From positions 3,472,001 through 3,536,000 of the forward strand of contig OZ244919.1 in the NCBI GenBank assembly GCA_965221845.1: a stretch of DNA of 64,000 nucleotides. The letters are read 5' to 3'. This stretch comes from JAJEFO01 sp965221845 (GTDB taxonomy: Bacteria > Pseudomonadota > Alphaproteobacteria > Rhodobacterales > Rhodobacteraceae). The notes beneath the pieces are model-generated. The model made no database searches, had not been told where the DNA came from, and worked only from the letters and a program-made list of their open reading frames with translations. Each line of letters starts with the position of its first letter. Within the stretch, counting starts at the first letter, position 1. Below, one piece after another: positions 1-8,866 of the stretch. The position numbers and the translations under genes are program-made.

Positions 1-1
1 C

Positions 2-556
2 GTCGATGCGGCCGCTGACAGGAGTGTCGCCCTTCGCGTGGTCCTGAACGCCAAGACCCGGCGCACGGGCATCTGCGGCGCGGCCGAATGCCTCCTGATT
101 CACCAGGAGGCCTTCAGGAAGGTCGGACAGCCAGTGATCACCGCACTACTGGAAGCCGGCGTCGAGGTACGGGGAGACGAATCCGCACAGGCCATCGAAG
201 GCGTCGTGCCCGCGACTGCAGAGGACTGGGGCCGGGAGTACCTGGACATGAAGATGGCCGTGAAGGTCGTCGGGTCGATCGACCGTGCCATCGAGCACAT
301 CCGCGCCCATGGTTCCTCGCACACGGATTGCATCATCACGGCGGATGACTGCGCGGCGGAAAGGTTCTTCCGGAACCTGGACAGCGCGATCCTGATGCGG
401 AACGCGTCGACCCAGTTTGCGGACGGAGGCGAATTCGGAATGGGAGCCGAGATCGGCATTGCCACCGGAAAGCTCCACGCGCGCGGCCCTGTCGGCGCGG
501 CCCAGCTCACCAGCTTCAAGTATCTGGTGACGGCAGAGGGCGCGGTCCGGAGCTGA
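2..556 (+). CDS. proA: Glutamate-5-semialdehyde dehydrogenase (gamma-glutamyl phosphate reductase), C-terminal part
   Basis: This is the last 184 codons of ProA, the NADPH enzyme that reduces gamma-glutamyl phosphate to glutamate semialdehyde in proline synthesis. The frame is open from the window edge, so the start lies outside. The fragment contains the NAKTRRTGICGAAE segment with the catalytic cysteine (residue 25 of the fragment), and further on the FADGGEFGMGAEIGIAT segment typical of the ProA C-terminal half. It ends with RGPVGAAQLTSFKYLV, as expected for a complete C-terminus. ProA normally follows proB, which would lie upstream. Seen: motifs and open frame. Known: family function. Confidence 0.95.
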   Translation, partial: VDAAADRSVALRVVLNAKTRRTGICGAAECLLIHQEAFRKVGQPVITALLEAGVEVRGDESAQAIEGVVPATAEDWGREYLDMKMAVKVVGSIDRAIEHIRAHGSSHTDCIITADDCAAERFFRNLDSAILMRNASTQFADGGEFGMGAEIGIATGKLHARGPVGAAQLTSFKYLVTAEGAVRS

Positions 557-878
557 CTTCCCTGCCATGGGCCCGTGCAGTTCCGGGCAGCGGCATGAAG
601 CCGGCATTGCCGATGGCTCTCGCCGTCATGCCCCCGACCGGTGCTGGCGTCGATGCCGAAGAGCACGGTGGCCGGCAAGGAGCGGTTCTCGACCTTCAGG
701 TTCCGGGTCAGAGTGGCGTCTGCACTCGGAACGCTTCGGACCAGGTCCGCTGTTCGGCTGGTGACGGACGGGACCGCGCTGTCGCGTCGGCCCTGGGCGT
801 TTCTTGTGCCTGCACCGGATTGTGGTATCATTCCGGACCGATGCGGAGAGGCCGCGCACGCCGGAAGCCCGACGTTCA
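557..878. other. Spacer without a recognisable gene
   Basis: About 320 bp between proA and the DUF3553 gene. The open frames here look like shadows of GC-rich sequence and carry no motif I recognise. A minus-strand frame near 620-720 faintly resembles a decayed DDE transposase, but too weakly to call. Confidence 0.5.
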
Positions 879-1064
879 ATGACAGAAGTCTCGTCCCTGC
901 TCACTCCCGGCAATCTCGTCCGGCACCCGCAGCGTCCGGATTGGGGGACCGGCCAGGTGCAGTCCAACATCGGCGGGCGCGTGACCGTGAATTTCCCTGA
1001 AGAGGGAAAGGTCGTCATCCACAGCAGCAGGGTCGAGCTGATCCCGGTCTTTCGCCCCGAATGA
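879..1064 (+). CDS. DUF3553 family small protein
   Basis: A 61-residue protein beginning MTEVSSLLTPGNLVRHPQRPDWG and containing the GTGQVQSNIGGRVTVNFPEEGKVV core of DUF3553, a small beta-rich family common in alphaproteobacteria and of unknown function. The ATG at 879 was chosen because the conserved domain begins directly after it; the frame is open further upstream, but that extension is low-complexity. It sits alone between proA and olsB and ends about 100 bp before the olsB start. The function is not known; the VNFPEEGKVVI segment suggests an SH3-like barrel, which is inference. Confidence 0.8.
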   Translation: MTEVSSLLTPGNLVRHPQRPDWGTGQVQSNIGGRVTVNFPEEGKVVIHSSRVELIPVFRPE

Positions 1065-1163
1065 TGGCCGGTATTGCCTTCATGGGCCTTTCCGCGCCCG
1101 GCCGCCCCTTGGCACGGTCCCGGACGCGCATCCGCCCGGGGCTTTCCTCGAAGCGGGCAGCCC

Positions 1164-1934
1164 ATGGATCTTGACGCTGCGCACCTGACGCTGCGCCTGG
1201 CCACGTCGGAAGAGGACCGTCTTGCGGCCGAGCGCCTGAGGTACGAGGTCTTCGTCGAGGAGCTGGGCGGGGATGGGGACATGGTCGACCATGAAGGCCG
1301 TTTCGAGCGGGACCGCTTCGACCCGGACTTCGATCACCTGATCCTGGTCGACGGCCGCCGGGACCGCGCGACCCTGGATCACGTCGTGGGCGTCTACCGC
1401 CTGCTGCCGGGCGGTCGCCGGGACGGGTTCTATTCCGAGGGCGAGTACGACGTCTCGCCGCTCATCGAGAGCGGCAGGAAGCTTCTCGAGCTCGGCCGCT
1501 CGTGCGTGCGCCGGGGATATCGGGGCGGCATGGCGCTGCACCTGCTCTGGAGAGGCCTGGCCGGCTACGTGCGCGAACGTGACATCGAGATCCTCTTCGG
1601 CGTGGCGAGCCTGCATGGCACCGACGTTGACGCGCTTGCCGCACCGCTGTCGCATCTGCACCATTCCTACCTCGCTCCGCCCGACCTCAGGGTGCGTGCG
1701 CGGGAAGACGCCTACCAGCCGATGGACCTGCTCGCGCCCGAGGAGATCGACAGGGTCGCCGCAATGCGCGCCACGCCGGCATTGATCAAGTCCTACCTGA
1801 AGCTTGGCGGGCTTGTCGGGGACGGCGCCTACGTGGATCACGGCTTCAACACGACGGACGTATGCCTGGTGATCGACATTGGCCTGACCAAGCCTTCCGT
1901 CCGCGCCCGCTACGCGAAGGGCTCCGCGGCATGA
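1164..1934 (+). CDS. olsB: L-ornithine N(alpha)-acyltransferase (GNAT, OlsB type)
   Basis: A 256-residue GNAT-fold acyltransferase that, in the OlsB family, moves a 3-hydroxyacyl chain from acyl-ACP to the alpha-amino group of ornithine, giving lyso-ornithine lipid. Family-typical segments are LRYEVFVEELG near residue 25, the VVGVYRLLPG strand, ELGRSCVRRGYRGG (acyl-donor binding region), and the LFGVASLHGTD stretch. The ATG at 1164 directly precedes the conserved domain; the frame upstream is low-complexity. The stop overlaps the olsA start as ATGA, so the two are translationally coupled. Ornithine lipids are phosphate-free membrane lipids, often made under phosphate limitation; no Pho box was identified. 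Confidence 0.9.
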   Translation: MDLDAAHLTLRLATSEEDRLAAERLRYEVFVEELGGDGDMVDHEGRFERDRFDPDFDHLILVDGRRDRATLDHVVGVYRLLPGGRRDGFYSEGEYDVSPLIESGRKLLELGRSCVRRGYRGGMALHLLWRGLAGYVRERDIEILFGVASLHGTDVDALAAPLSHLHHSYLAPPDLRVRAREDAYQPMDLLAPEEIDRVAAMRATPALIKSYLKLGGLVGDGAYVDHGFNTTDVCLVIDIGLTKPSVRARYAKGSAA

Positions 1935-2779
1935 GCGACCCGGCCTGGCGTGCCGGCGCGGCGCCTGACGTGTCCGGTCCGGGCCTTGCCGGCTGGCTTC
2001 TTGCCGTCCTGCGGGGGGCGGCACTGGGCGCCTTGGTGTTCGGCTTCTTCGGAGTCCTGCTGCTGGCAAGGCTTTTCGAGCGCCCGCTCTTCGGCAGCCA
2101 TCGGCCCTGGACGCCGCGGATTGTCGTCTTCGTTTGCCGCAGCGCGTTTCACGTCCTCGGTATGCGCCTGGAGGTCAGCGGTGCGCCGGCGGACCTTCCC
2201 GGAGTGATCGTGTCGAACCACAGCTCGTGGCTGGACATATTCACGCTCAACGCAGCGGGGCCTCTCTACTTCGTCTCGAAGTCCGAAGTGGCCGGCTGGC
2301 CCGGCATTGGATGGCTGGCGCGCGGGACGGGAACCGTCTTTGTCCAGCGGAAGCCACGGGAGGCGGGGAAGCAGAAGATGGTCTTCGAAGAGCGTCTGGC
2401 TGCGGGACACCGGATGCTGTTCTTTCCGGAGGGAACGTCCAGCGACGGCCGCCGCGTCCTTCCCTTCAAGTCGACGCTCTTCGCCGCGCTTTTCTCGGAT
2501 CGCCTGCCGGACCTCTGGGTCCAGCCCGTCACCGTCGTCTACCACGCGCCAGCTTGTGCGGACCCGCGCCATTACGGATGGTGGGGCGACATGGCGTTCG
2601 GGGCTCATGTCGTCAAGACGCTCGGGACGTGTCCGCAAGGGAAGGTCGAGGTGACATGGCACGAGCCGCTGCGCGTCGGGGACTTTGCCGGGCGAAAGGC
2701 CCTTGCGGCAGAGGCCGAAGCGCGCGTGCGCGCGGCTCACCCCCAGGGGTCAGCCGAGGGCGCGGACGAGCTCGGATAG
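1931..2779 (+). CDS. olsA: Lyso-ornithine lipid O-acyltransferase (PlsC family, OlsA)
   Basis: A 282-residue inner-membrane acyltransferase that completes ornithine lipid by adding a second fatty acid to the hydroxyl of the product of OlsB. A hydrophobic segment lies at about residues 21-46. The HX4D catalytic motif is visible as NHSSWLD (His97, Asp102), followed by the FVQRKPREAG and FPEGTSSDGRRVLPFKSTLF blocks of the PlsC family. The start ATG overlaps the olsB stop. The 3' end runs 30 bp into the convergent ThiE-like gene. The olsB neighbour supports OlsA rather than a glycerophosphate acyltransferase; a PlsC role is the alternative. Confidence 0.88.
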   Translation: MSDPAWRAGAAPDVSGPGLAGWLLAVLRGAALGALVFGFFGVLLLARLFERPLFGSHRPWTPRIVVFVCRSAFHVLGMRLEVSGAPADLPGVIVSNHSSWLDIFTLNAAGPLYFVSKSEVAGWPGIGWLARGTGTVFVQRKPREAGKQKMVFEERLAAGHRMLFFPEGTSSDGRRVLPFKSTLFAALFSDRLPDLWVQPVTVVYHAPACADPRHYGWWGDMAFGAHVVKTLGTCPQGKVEVTWHEPLRVGDFAGRKALAAEAEARVRAAHPQGSAEGADELG

Positions 2780-3370
2780 CGCCGCGGCAGGGTCCTCCCC
2801 TTCCCAGATCTCCTGGCCGACCCCGATGAAGTCGGTGACGGGGGCGAGGCGCGCGGCAAGGCTGGGGTCGAGGTCGCCCTCCGCCACGACAGGCGTCTCG
2901 ATCATCTCGGACCACCACGCGAAGAGGCCGGTTTCGACCAGCGTGCCGTCACCGAGCGCCGACGCGCCGACCGGCCCGAAGGCCACGTAGCTGGCTCCCG
3001 CCTCGGCGGCGTTCATTCCGTCATGGCGGGACGCGCGGCAGAAGGCCCCGACGATGGCGTCCCTGCCGAGCGCCTTGCGCGCCTTCCTGACGGATCGCGG
3101 CCCGTCGGCGAGATGCACGCCGTCGAGCCCGAGATCCAGGGCGAGGGAAAGATGCGATTCGATCACCATGGCGACGTCGCGGGCGTGCGCCGCGTCGCGA
3201 AGCGCATCGGCTGCGCGCGACAGGCGTTCCGCGTCCCGGGTGGCCATGCTCAGGCGCACGCAGGCGACCTCCTGCGCATCCAGGACGGCGGCCAGCTGAT
3301 CCCGGAACGCCGGGAGATCGAACTCGGGCGGGGTCAGCAGGCACAGCTGCGGCTTGTTCGGTGCGGCCAT
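2750..3370 (-). CDS. Thiamine phosphate synthase-like protein (ThiE/TenI TIM barrel)
   Basis: A 206-residue TIM-barrel protein of the ThiE/TenI superfamily. It starts MAAPNKPQLCLLTPPEFD and shows the order expected for ThiE: a VIESHLSLALDLGLDGVHLADG segment, GAFCRASRHDGMNAAEAGASYVAFGPV, and a PVVAEGDLD segment. ThiE joins HMP-pyrophosphate to thiazole phosphate. Several canonical ThiE residues are changed: the usual IND is IES and the GxT/S phosphate motif is not obvious, so TenI-like or divergent activity is possible. Start at 3370 follows a GGGGGA ribosome-binding sequence. No other thi gene is in the window. The gene converges on olsA with a 30-bp overlap. Confidence 0.72.
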   Translation of the reverse strand: MAAPNKPQLCLLTPPEFDLPAFRDQLAAVLDAQEVACVRLSMATRDAERLSRAADALRDAAHARDVAMVIESHLSLALDLGLDGVHLADGPRSVRKARKALGRDAIVGAFCRASRHDGMNAAEAGASYVAFGPVGASALGDGTLVETGLFAWWSEMIETPVVAEGDLDPSLAARLAPVTDFIGVGQEIWEGEDPAAALSELVRALG

Positions 3371-3539
3371 CTCGCGTCCCCCCGGGGGAGTCTTTCGCCC
3401 GGAGCTATAGCCGCCCGGCATCCGCATGCAAGGCTGCCCGTCCGTTCCGCAGGACCATTTTATTTCGGATCCGAGGGCCTCTGACGTGACGGCAGGCGGC
3501 GCGTTCCGCGTGCCCCGCACGCGGCCGGGATCGAAGGAC

Positions 3540-4075
3540 CGTCTGCCGGGCGGGTGCAGGATCAGGTCGAGGGCTTCCTGGGCGCGCGCCGGCCGGTGCC
3601 GGCTGGTCTCGGGCATGTGGCCGAGCGCCCGTCGCGGCACACGATGGCGATGGCGGCGTTCGTCAGGCAGGAGAGGCTGCGCGGCAGGTGGCGGACGCAG
3701 GCCCGGCAGCGGTCCTCGTCGCAGGTGAAGTCGCGCACGCAGTGCACGCGGCTCTCCATGGTCCGATGGTTGCGCACCGGTTCGAGAAGCGCCTCCGGCC
3801 CGGCGCGTTCGGGACCCGGCGAGGCGGGCGCCAGGCCGCCTCGCGGCGGCGCTCCCCGGCCTTGAGGATCCCGCGCTCGACGCGGATGGCCTGACGGCGC
3901 CCGAGGGCGGCGTGGCCCTTGTCGACGGCCTCGTGCGAGGGCGCGCCGGCGAAGTCGATCGCCCAGGGCCGTCGTGGACGGTCTCCTGGCTGTCCCTGAC
4001 CGCGGTGACGACGTGGTCGGCGCGGCGTCCGGGCAGGCCGCCACATGGAAAACGAAGGCCGGCCCCGAAATCAAC
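3540..4075 (-). pseudogene. ISAs1-family transposase remnant
   Basis: Pieces of one ISAs1-type (H-repeat) DDE transposase can be read on the minus strand in three frames. In order from the 5' side these are a segment like the VLTVKDNQPTLH block (RADHVVTAVRDSQETVHDG), a VDKGHAALGRRQAIRV segment like the GHGR-I-E-R block, the C-terminal MESRVHCVRDFTCDEDRCR segment like the ENxLHWxLDVxFxED block, and ARAQEALDLILHPP at the end. At least two frame changes and the missing N-terminus show that it is dead. Boundaries are approximate; no terminal repeats or target duplication were found. It occupies the stretch between the ThiE-like gene and trmJ. Confidence 0.7.
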
Positions 4076-4242
4076 GTCCGCGGGTCACCGGCGGGCAATA
4101 AAATCGTCCTGGTCCGTTCCGCCTTTCTTGGCGGAATGCCGTGATCCGTGAGCGTGATGCGCGCGCCGCCGCTCCGGCCCGCCGGCGACCGTGCCTCGCT
4201 GCCGGCTTGCACCGACGCCGCGGGCGCCCTATCTGCCCAAGC

Positions 4243-4977
4243 GTGAGCCAGCCGCTCTTCGTCCTTGTCGAGCCCCAGATGGGCGAGAACGTCGGCGCCG
4301 CCGCGCGCGCGATGCTGAATTTCGGTCTTGACCGCATGGCGATCGTTGCGCCGCGGGATGGCTGGCCGAACCCCAGGGCGACGGCCATGGCGCGCGGCGC
4401 GGGACGTCTTCTTGACGATGCGCGGCTCGTCGGGTCAACGTCCGAAGCCGTTGCCGACGCGGCCTTCGTCTATGCGACGACCGCGCGCGGCCGGGGCCTG
4501 CAGAAAGACGTTCTCACGCCGGAGGCCGCCATGCAGGATGCCGCGACGAGGATTGCGGGAGGGCAGCGCGTTGCCGTGCTGTTCGGGCCGGAGCGGGCGG
4601 GCCTTCGGAACGGCGACGTGGCGCGGGCGAACGCGATCATCTCGGTGCCCGTGAACCCGACGTTCCCGTCCCTCAATCTTTCGCAGTGCGTGCTGCTGGC
4701 CGCATACGAATGGCGGCGGGCGGCGGGCGGCGTTCCGGGCCGGGAGCGCGGTCCCGCGGCCCCCTTGCCGGCGTCGCATGCCGAAGTGGAGCGGCTCGCG
4801 TCCCATTACGAGGACCGTCTCGATGACGCCGGCTTCTTTTTCCCGCCGGACAAGGCCGCCGGGATGAAGCAGGGGCTCAGGAATCTCTGGTCGCGCATGC
4901 CGCTGTCCTCGGCGGACGTGCGGCTTCTTCACGGGATTCTGGGCCAGATGGTTCTCCGGAGGGAGCGAGGCGACTGA
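4243..4977 (+). CDS. trmJ: tRNA (cytidine/uridine-2'-O)-methyltransferase TrmJ
   Basis: A 244-residue SPOUT methyltransferase that methylates the 2'-O of nucleotide 32 in some tRNAs using SAM. The N-terminal VEPQMGENVGAAARAMLNFG block, the central AVLFGPERAGLRNGDVARAN block and the knot-forming PSLNLSQCVLLAAYEW block are all present and in order. GTG at 4243 was chosen because it places the conserved SQPLFVLVEPQ right at the N-terminus; an in-frame extension upstream is low-complexity. It is followed 53 bp later by ctaA on the same strand, so they may be cotranscribed. Confidence 0.92.
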   Translation: MSQPLFVLVEPQMGENVGAAARAMLNFGLDRMAIVAPRDGWPNPRATAMARGAGRLLDDARLVGSTSEAVADAAFVYATTARGRGLQKDVLTPEAAMQDAATRIAGGQRVAVLFGPERAGLRNGDVARANAIISVPVNPTFPSLNLSQCVLLAAYEWRRAAGGVPGRERGPAAPLPASHAEVERLASHYEDRLDDAGFFFPPDKAAGMKQGLRNLWSRMPLSSADVRLLHGILGQMVLRRERGD

Positions 4978-5030
4978 CTGGACGGGCTGCGGACGCCGGA
5001 CTACATTCCGTGCGCGGCAAGGAACGCAGG

Positions 5031-6176
5031 ATGGGCGAGAAGCGCAGCATTTTCGAGGAGGTCGATGAAGGCGCGGCGCGGGTCGCCGTTCCCGCAGGCG
5101 TCGTGACCGGCCGCGCAGGCACGGACGCCCGGGGCGTCATTCGCCTCTGGCTGTCCGCGCTCGGCCTTCTCCTCGTGCTGATGATCGCCGTGGGCGGGCT
5201 GACGCGGCTGACCGACAGCGGCCTCTCGATCACCGAATGGCGGCCCGTCACCGGCGCCCTTCCCCCGATCGGGGCGGACGCGTGGGAATCGGAGTTCGAG
5301 AAGTATCGGCAGAGTCCCGAATACCGGCTTCAGAACGCGGGCATGTCCTTGGCCGAGTTCAAGACGATCTACTGGTGGGAATGGGGGCATCGCCAGCTTG
5401 GCCGCGTCACCGGCCTCGTCTGGGCCGCCGGATTCCTGCTCCTCCTCGCAACGCGCCGCATTCCCGCCGGCTGGACACGGCGCCTGCTGCTGCCGGGCGC
5501 CCTTGGCGGCGCCCAGGGCGTGATCGGTTGGTGGATGGTCTCGTCCGGCCTCTCAGGCGACATGCTGGACGTCGCCTCCTACCGTCTCGCGCTGCATCTG
5601 GGGCTCGCCTTCGTGATCCTCGGAGTGATTGCCTGGCAGGTGATGCTTCTTGGCCGGAGCGAGGTCGGGCTCCTCCAGGCACGGCGCGTGCGCGAGGCGC
5701 GGCTTCTTTCGGCGGGCACCGGCCTGATGCATCTTGCGTTCCTGCAGATCCTGCTCGGGGCGCTCGTGGCGGGGATCGACGCCGGTCGCGCGTTCAACGA
5801 CTGGCCGGGCATGGCCGGGCAGTTCCTCCCGCCCGCCGCCTTCGACCTGGCGCCCGTGTGGCGGAACTTCACGGAGAATGCCGGGCTGGTGCAGTTCATG
5901 CACAGAATTGCCGGCTACCTGCTTCTCGTCCTCGGCCTGCTTGCCTGGCTGCGGGCCAGGAGATCGGGCGACAGGCCGGCCCGGAGGGCGTTCGCGGCGG
6001 TTCTCGCGGCGCTTGCCCTTCAGGTGTCGCTCGGAATCCTGACGGTGCTCCACGCTGCTCCGCCGGGACTCGCGATCCTGCACCAGCTTGGCGCGGTGCT
6101 GCTCTTCCTCCTGATCCTTCGGGCACGCTTCCTGGCGGCCTATCCGCTCGGCCGTTCGGTCAGGGACGCGGCATGA
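5031..6176 (+). CDS. ctaA: Heme A synthase (COX15/CtaA)
   Basis: A 381-residue integral membrane enzyme that oxidises the C8 methyl of heme O to a formyl group, making heme A for aa3-type cytochrome oxidase. About eight membrane segments are visible. The histidine haem ligands are in WWEWGHRQLGRVTG, in a LALHLGLAF helix, in HRIAGYLLLVLG and in ILHQLGAVLLFL. The ITEWRPVTGALPP loop is typical of the alphaproteobacterial/mitochondrial Cox15 type. ATG at 5031 is preferred; GTG at 5010 would add seven residues. The stop overlaps the carboxypeptidase start as ATGA. Confidence 0.95.
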   Translation: MGEKRSIFEEVDEGAARVAVPAGVVTGRAGTDARGVIRLWLSALGLLLVLMIAVGGLTRLTDSGLSITEWRPVTGALPPIGADAWESEFEKYRQSPEYRLQNAGMSLAEFKTIYWWEWGHRQLGRVTGLVWAAGFLLLLATRRIPAGWTRRLLLPGALGGAQGVIGWWMVSSGLSGDMLDVASYRLALHLGLAFVILGVIAWQVMLLGRSEVGLLQARRVREARLLSAGTGLMHLAFLQILLGALVAGIDAGRAFNDWPGMAGQFLPPAAFDLAPVWRNFTENAGLVQFMHRIAGYLLLVLGLLAWLRARRSGDRPARRAFAAVLAALALQVSLGILTVLHAAPPGLAILHQLGAVLLFLLILRARFLAAYPLGRSVRDAA

Positions 6177-7645
6177 GCGCCTATGACGAGCTGATGACGT
6201 TCCAGCGCGAGACCGAGGCGCTGGGCCAGGTCATGGGGCGGCTTTCCTGGGACCAGGACACGGTCATGCCGTCCGGCGCAGGCGCGCAGCGCGCGGAGGA
6301 GGTCGCCGCGCTTGAGGGCGTCCTGCACCGCCGGCGCACCGATCCTCGCATCGGCGGCTGGCTCGAGGCGGCGCGCCCCGAAGGCGAGGTGCAATGCCGG
6401 CAGGTCGCGCTGATCCGCCGAAACCACGAACGCAGCCTGCGCGTTCCCGAGGCGCTGTCTGCGGCGCTCGCGAGAGCGGGATCGGTCTCGCGGCGCGTGT
6501 GGGCCGAGGCGCGGCGGACGGACGACTTCGGCATGTTCGCGCCGCAGCTCGGCGAGATCGTCGCCCTGGTGCGGGAGAAGGCGGCGGCGCTCGCCGACGG
6601 CGGCAGTCCCTACGACGCCCTGCTCGACGGCTTCGAGCCCGCCATGACCGGGGCCGAGCTCGACAGGATGTTCGGCGCGCTCCGCCCGCGCCTCGCAGAG
6701 TTGCGCGATCGCGTCATCGGTTCGGAGCGGCACGTTCCGGAAATCGATCATGCGTTCGACGAGGCCGGCCAGCTCAGGCTGTCGGCAGAGCTTGCGGAGG
6801 CTTTCGGCTACGACCGGTCGCGCGGCCGGATCGACAGGGCGGTGCATCCCTTCTCGTCCGGTTCCGGCCTTGACGTGCGGATAACGACGCGGACGGATCC
6901 GGGCGATCCGTTCAACTGCATCTACGCGACGATCCACGAAGTCGGCCACGCCTGCTACGAGCAGGGAATAGACAGGGCCCTTCTCCTGACGCCGCTCGGC
7001 GGCGGCGCCTCGATGGGCGTGCACGAAAGCCAGAGCCGGATCTACGAGAACCAGATCGGCCGCAGCAGGGAATTCACGGGCTGGCTCTTCCGGAGGATGC
7101 GGGACATCTTCGGGGATTTCGGGATCGCGGACGAGGACGCGTTCTTTGCCGCGGCCAACAGGTTTTCCTGCGGCTTCATCCGGACCGAAGCCGACGAGGT
7201 CGACTACAATCTGCATGTGCTCCTCCGTTTCGACCTGGAGCGCGACCTGGTCGGCGCGCGGATCGAGGCCCGCGACGCCGAGGAGGCGTGGAACGAGAGA
7301 TTCCGGGCGGACTTCGGGGTCAGCGTCGACAGGCCCTCGAACGGCGTTCTCCAGGACGTGCACTGGTCCGAGGGCCTGTTCGGCTATTTCCCGACCTACG
7401 CCTTGGGCAATGTCTATGCAGGCTGCCTGCACGCCGCGATGACGCGAGAGGTGCCGGGGCTGGGCAACGCGCTTGCCGACGGCGCGACCAGGCCCGCCAG
7501 CCGCTGGCTCGGCGAAAGGATCCACCGCTTTGGCAGCTTGCTCGAGCCGCGCGACCTCATCGAGGGCGCGACGGGAGAGGCGCCCTCGGAAGCCCCGCTC
7601 CTGGATTATCTCGACGCGAAGTTCGGCGAGATCTACTGCACCTGA
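6173..7645 (+). CDS. Carboxypeptidase Taq (M32 metallocarboxypeptidase)
   Basis: A 490-residue zinc metallocarboxypeptidase of family M32, which removes C-terminal amino acids with broad specificity in the cytoplasm. The zinc motif HEXXH is HEVGH at residues 255-259, followed by the family-specific GVHESQSRIYENQIGRS block that supplies the third ligand and the HES motif. The IRTEADEVDYNLHVLLRFDLE block is also typical. Length matches the family (about 490-500 residues). ATG at 6173 overlaps the ctaA stop, so the pair is coupled; the long open frame upstream is a shadow of ctaA. No active-site residue appears to be missing. Confidence 0.95.
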   Translation: MSAYDELMTFQRETEALGQVMGRLSWDQDTVMPSGAGAQRAEEVAALEGVLHRRRTDPRIGGWLEAARPEGEVQCRQVALIRRNHERSLRVPEALSAALARAGSVSRRVWAEARRTDDFGMFAPQLGEIVALVREKAAALADGGSPYDALLDGFEPAMTGAELDRMFGALRPRLAELRDRVIGSERHVPEIDHAFDEAGQLRLSAELAEAFGYDRSRGRIDRAVHPFSSGSGLDVRITTRTDPGDPFNCIYATIHEVGHACYEQGIDRALLLTPLGGGASMGVHESQSRIYENQIGRSREFTGWLFRRMRDIFGDFGIADEDAFFAAANRFSCGFIRTEADEVDYNLHVLLRFDLERDLVGARIEARDAEEAWNERFRADFGVSVDRPSNGVLQDVHWSEGLFGYFPTYALGNVYAGCLHAAMTREVPGLGNALADGATRPASRWLGERIHRFGSLLEPRDLIEGATGEAPSEAPLLDYLDAKFGEIYCT

Positions 7646-7858
7646 CATGGCCTGGCCGAAAGGCGTCTGCCCCGGGGCCGGCATCCGTCCGGGAAGCGGA
7701 CGCGACGGATTCGGCTTTCGCCGCGCCCCTCGGCCGCCGGTCCTGGCGGCGCGGCCTGAAACCCCGGCCATGGGGCGCGCAGCTGCCTGCGGGCACGCGG
7801 TCGCAAGGCCGCGGCCCGGGATGCGGGAGCCCGCGGGACGGGATTCACTTCCTGCCGC

Positions 7859-8866
7859 TCAGCCCCCCGTGTGGCTCATGTGGCGGCTGACCTGTCCGCC
7901 CGCACGCTGGCGCGAATAGTCGAAGTCGTGGCCCTCGGGCTTGCGCCCGATTGCATCCCGGATTGCGTCCTCGAGCGGCCCGTCGCTTTCCGTTGCCCGC
8001 AGCGGCGCGCGCAGGTCCGCCATGTCCTCCTGGCCGAGGCACATGTAGAGTTCGCCGGTGCAGGTCAGCCGCACCCGGTTGCACGATTCGCAGAAGTTGT
8101 GCGTCAGGGGCGTGATGAAGCCCACTTGCTGGCCGGTCTCCTCAAGCCGCGCATATCGTGCCGGCCCGCCCGTCCGGCGGGCCAGGTCGACAAGGGTGTA
8201 GTTCTCCGCGAGACGGCGTCGCAGGTCATTCAGGCTCCAGTACTGGCCGACGCGGTCCGCGCCGCCGAGGTCGCCCATCGGCATGACCTCGATGAAGGTC
8301 AGGTCCATGTCGCGCGAGGCGCACCATTCCGTGAGCCGGAACAGCTCGTCCTCGTTGAATCCCTTGAGCGCCACCGCGTTGATCTTGACACGCAGCCCGG
8401 CGTGCTGCGCGGCATCGACGCCCTTGAGCACCTGGGGCAGCCGGCCCCAGCGCGTGACGCGGGCGAACTTCTCCCCGTCCAGCGTGTCAAGCGAGACGTT
8501 GACCCGCCGGACCCCGGCGTCAAACAGGTCGTCGGCAAACCGCGCGAGCTGGCTGCCGTTGGTCGTGACGGTCAGCTCATCGAGCGCGCCGCGCTCAAGG
8601 TGCCTGGTCATGGCGCGGAAGAACGTGAGGATGTCGCGCCTGACGAGCGGCTCGCCGCCGGTGACCCTGAGCTTTCTCACGCCCAGCCGAACGAATGCCG
8701 AGCACATCCGGTCCAGCTCTTCCAGCGTCAGCAGGCTCCGCTTCGGCAGGAAGGTCATGTGTTCCGACATGCAGTACACGCAGCGGAAGTCGCAGCGGTC
8801 GGTGACCGAAACGCGCAGATACGTGATTGCGCGCCGAAACGGATCGATGAGCGATGCCTCCCGCAT
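7859..8866 (-). CDS. moaA: GTP 3',8-cyclase MoaA
   Basis: A 335-residue radical SAM enzyme that starts molybdenum cofactor synthesis by converting GTP to 3',8-cyclo-GTP. The SAM-cluster motif CX3CX2C is CDFRCVYC (Cys25, Cys29, Cys32). The second, C-terminal cluster motif is seen in FCESCNRVRLTCTGELYMCLG, and the protein ends in the conserved double glycine (HTGG). Starts at ATG 8866. It is monocistronic here, with about 210 bp to the M32 gene stop and 345 bp to the next divergent gene; no other moa genes are in the window. Confidence 0.97.
   Translation of the reverse strand: MREASLIDPFRRAITYLRVSVTDRCDFRCVYCMSEHMTFLPKRSLLTLEELDRMCSAFVRLGVRKLRVTGGEPLVRRDILTFFRAMTRHLERGALDELTVTTNGSQLARFADDLFDAGVRRVNVSLDTLDGEKFARVTRWGRLPQVLKGVDAAQHAGLRVKINAVALKGFNEDELFRLTEWCASRDMDLTFIEVMPMGDLGGADRVGQYWSLNDLRRRLAENYTLVDLARRTGGPARYARLEETGQQVGFITPLTHNFCESCNRVRLTCTGELYMCLGQEDMADLRAPLRATESDGPLEDAIRDAIGRKPEGHDFDYSRQRAGGQVSRHMSHTGG

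Noticed and set aside
620..720. Possible transposase scrap on the minus strand (LFGIDASTGRGHD)
   Set aside because: One short weak resemblance to the DDE region of IS5-like transposases; no second motif supports it.
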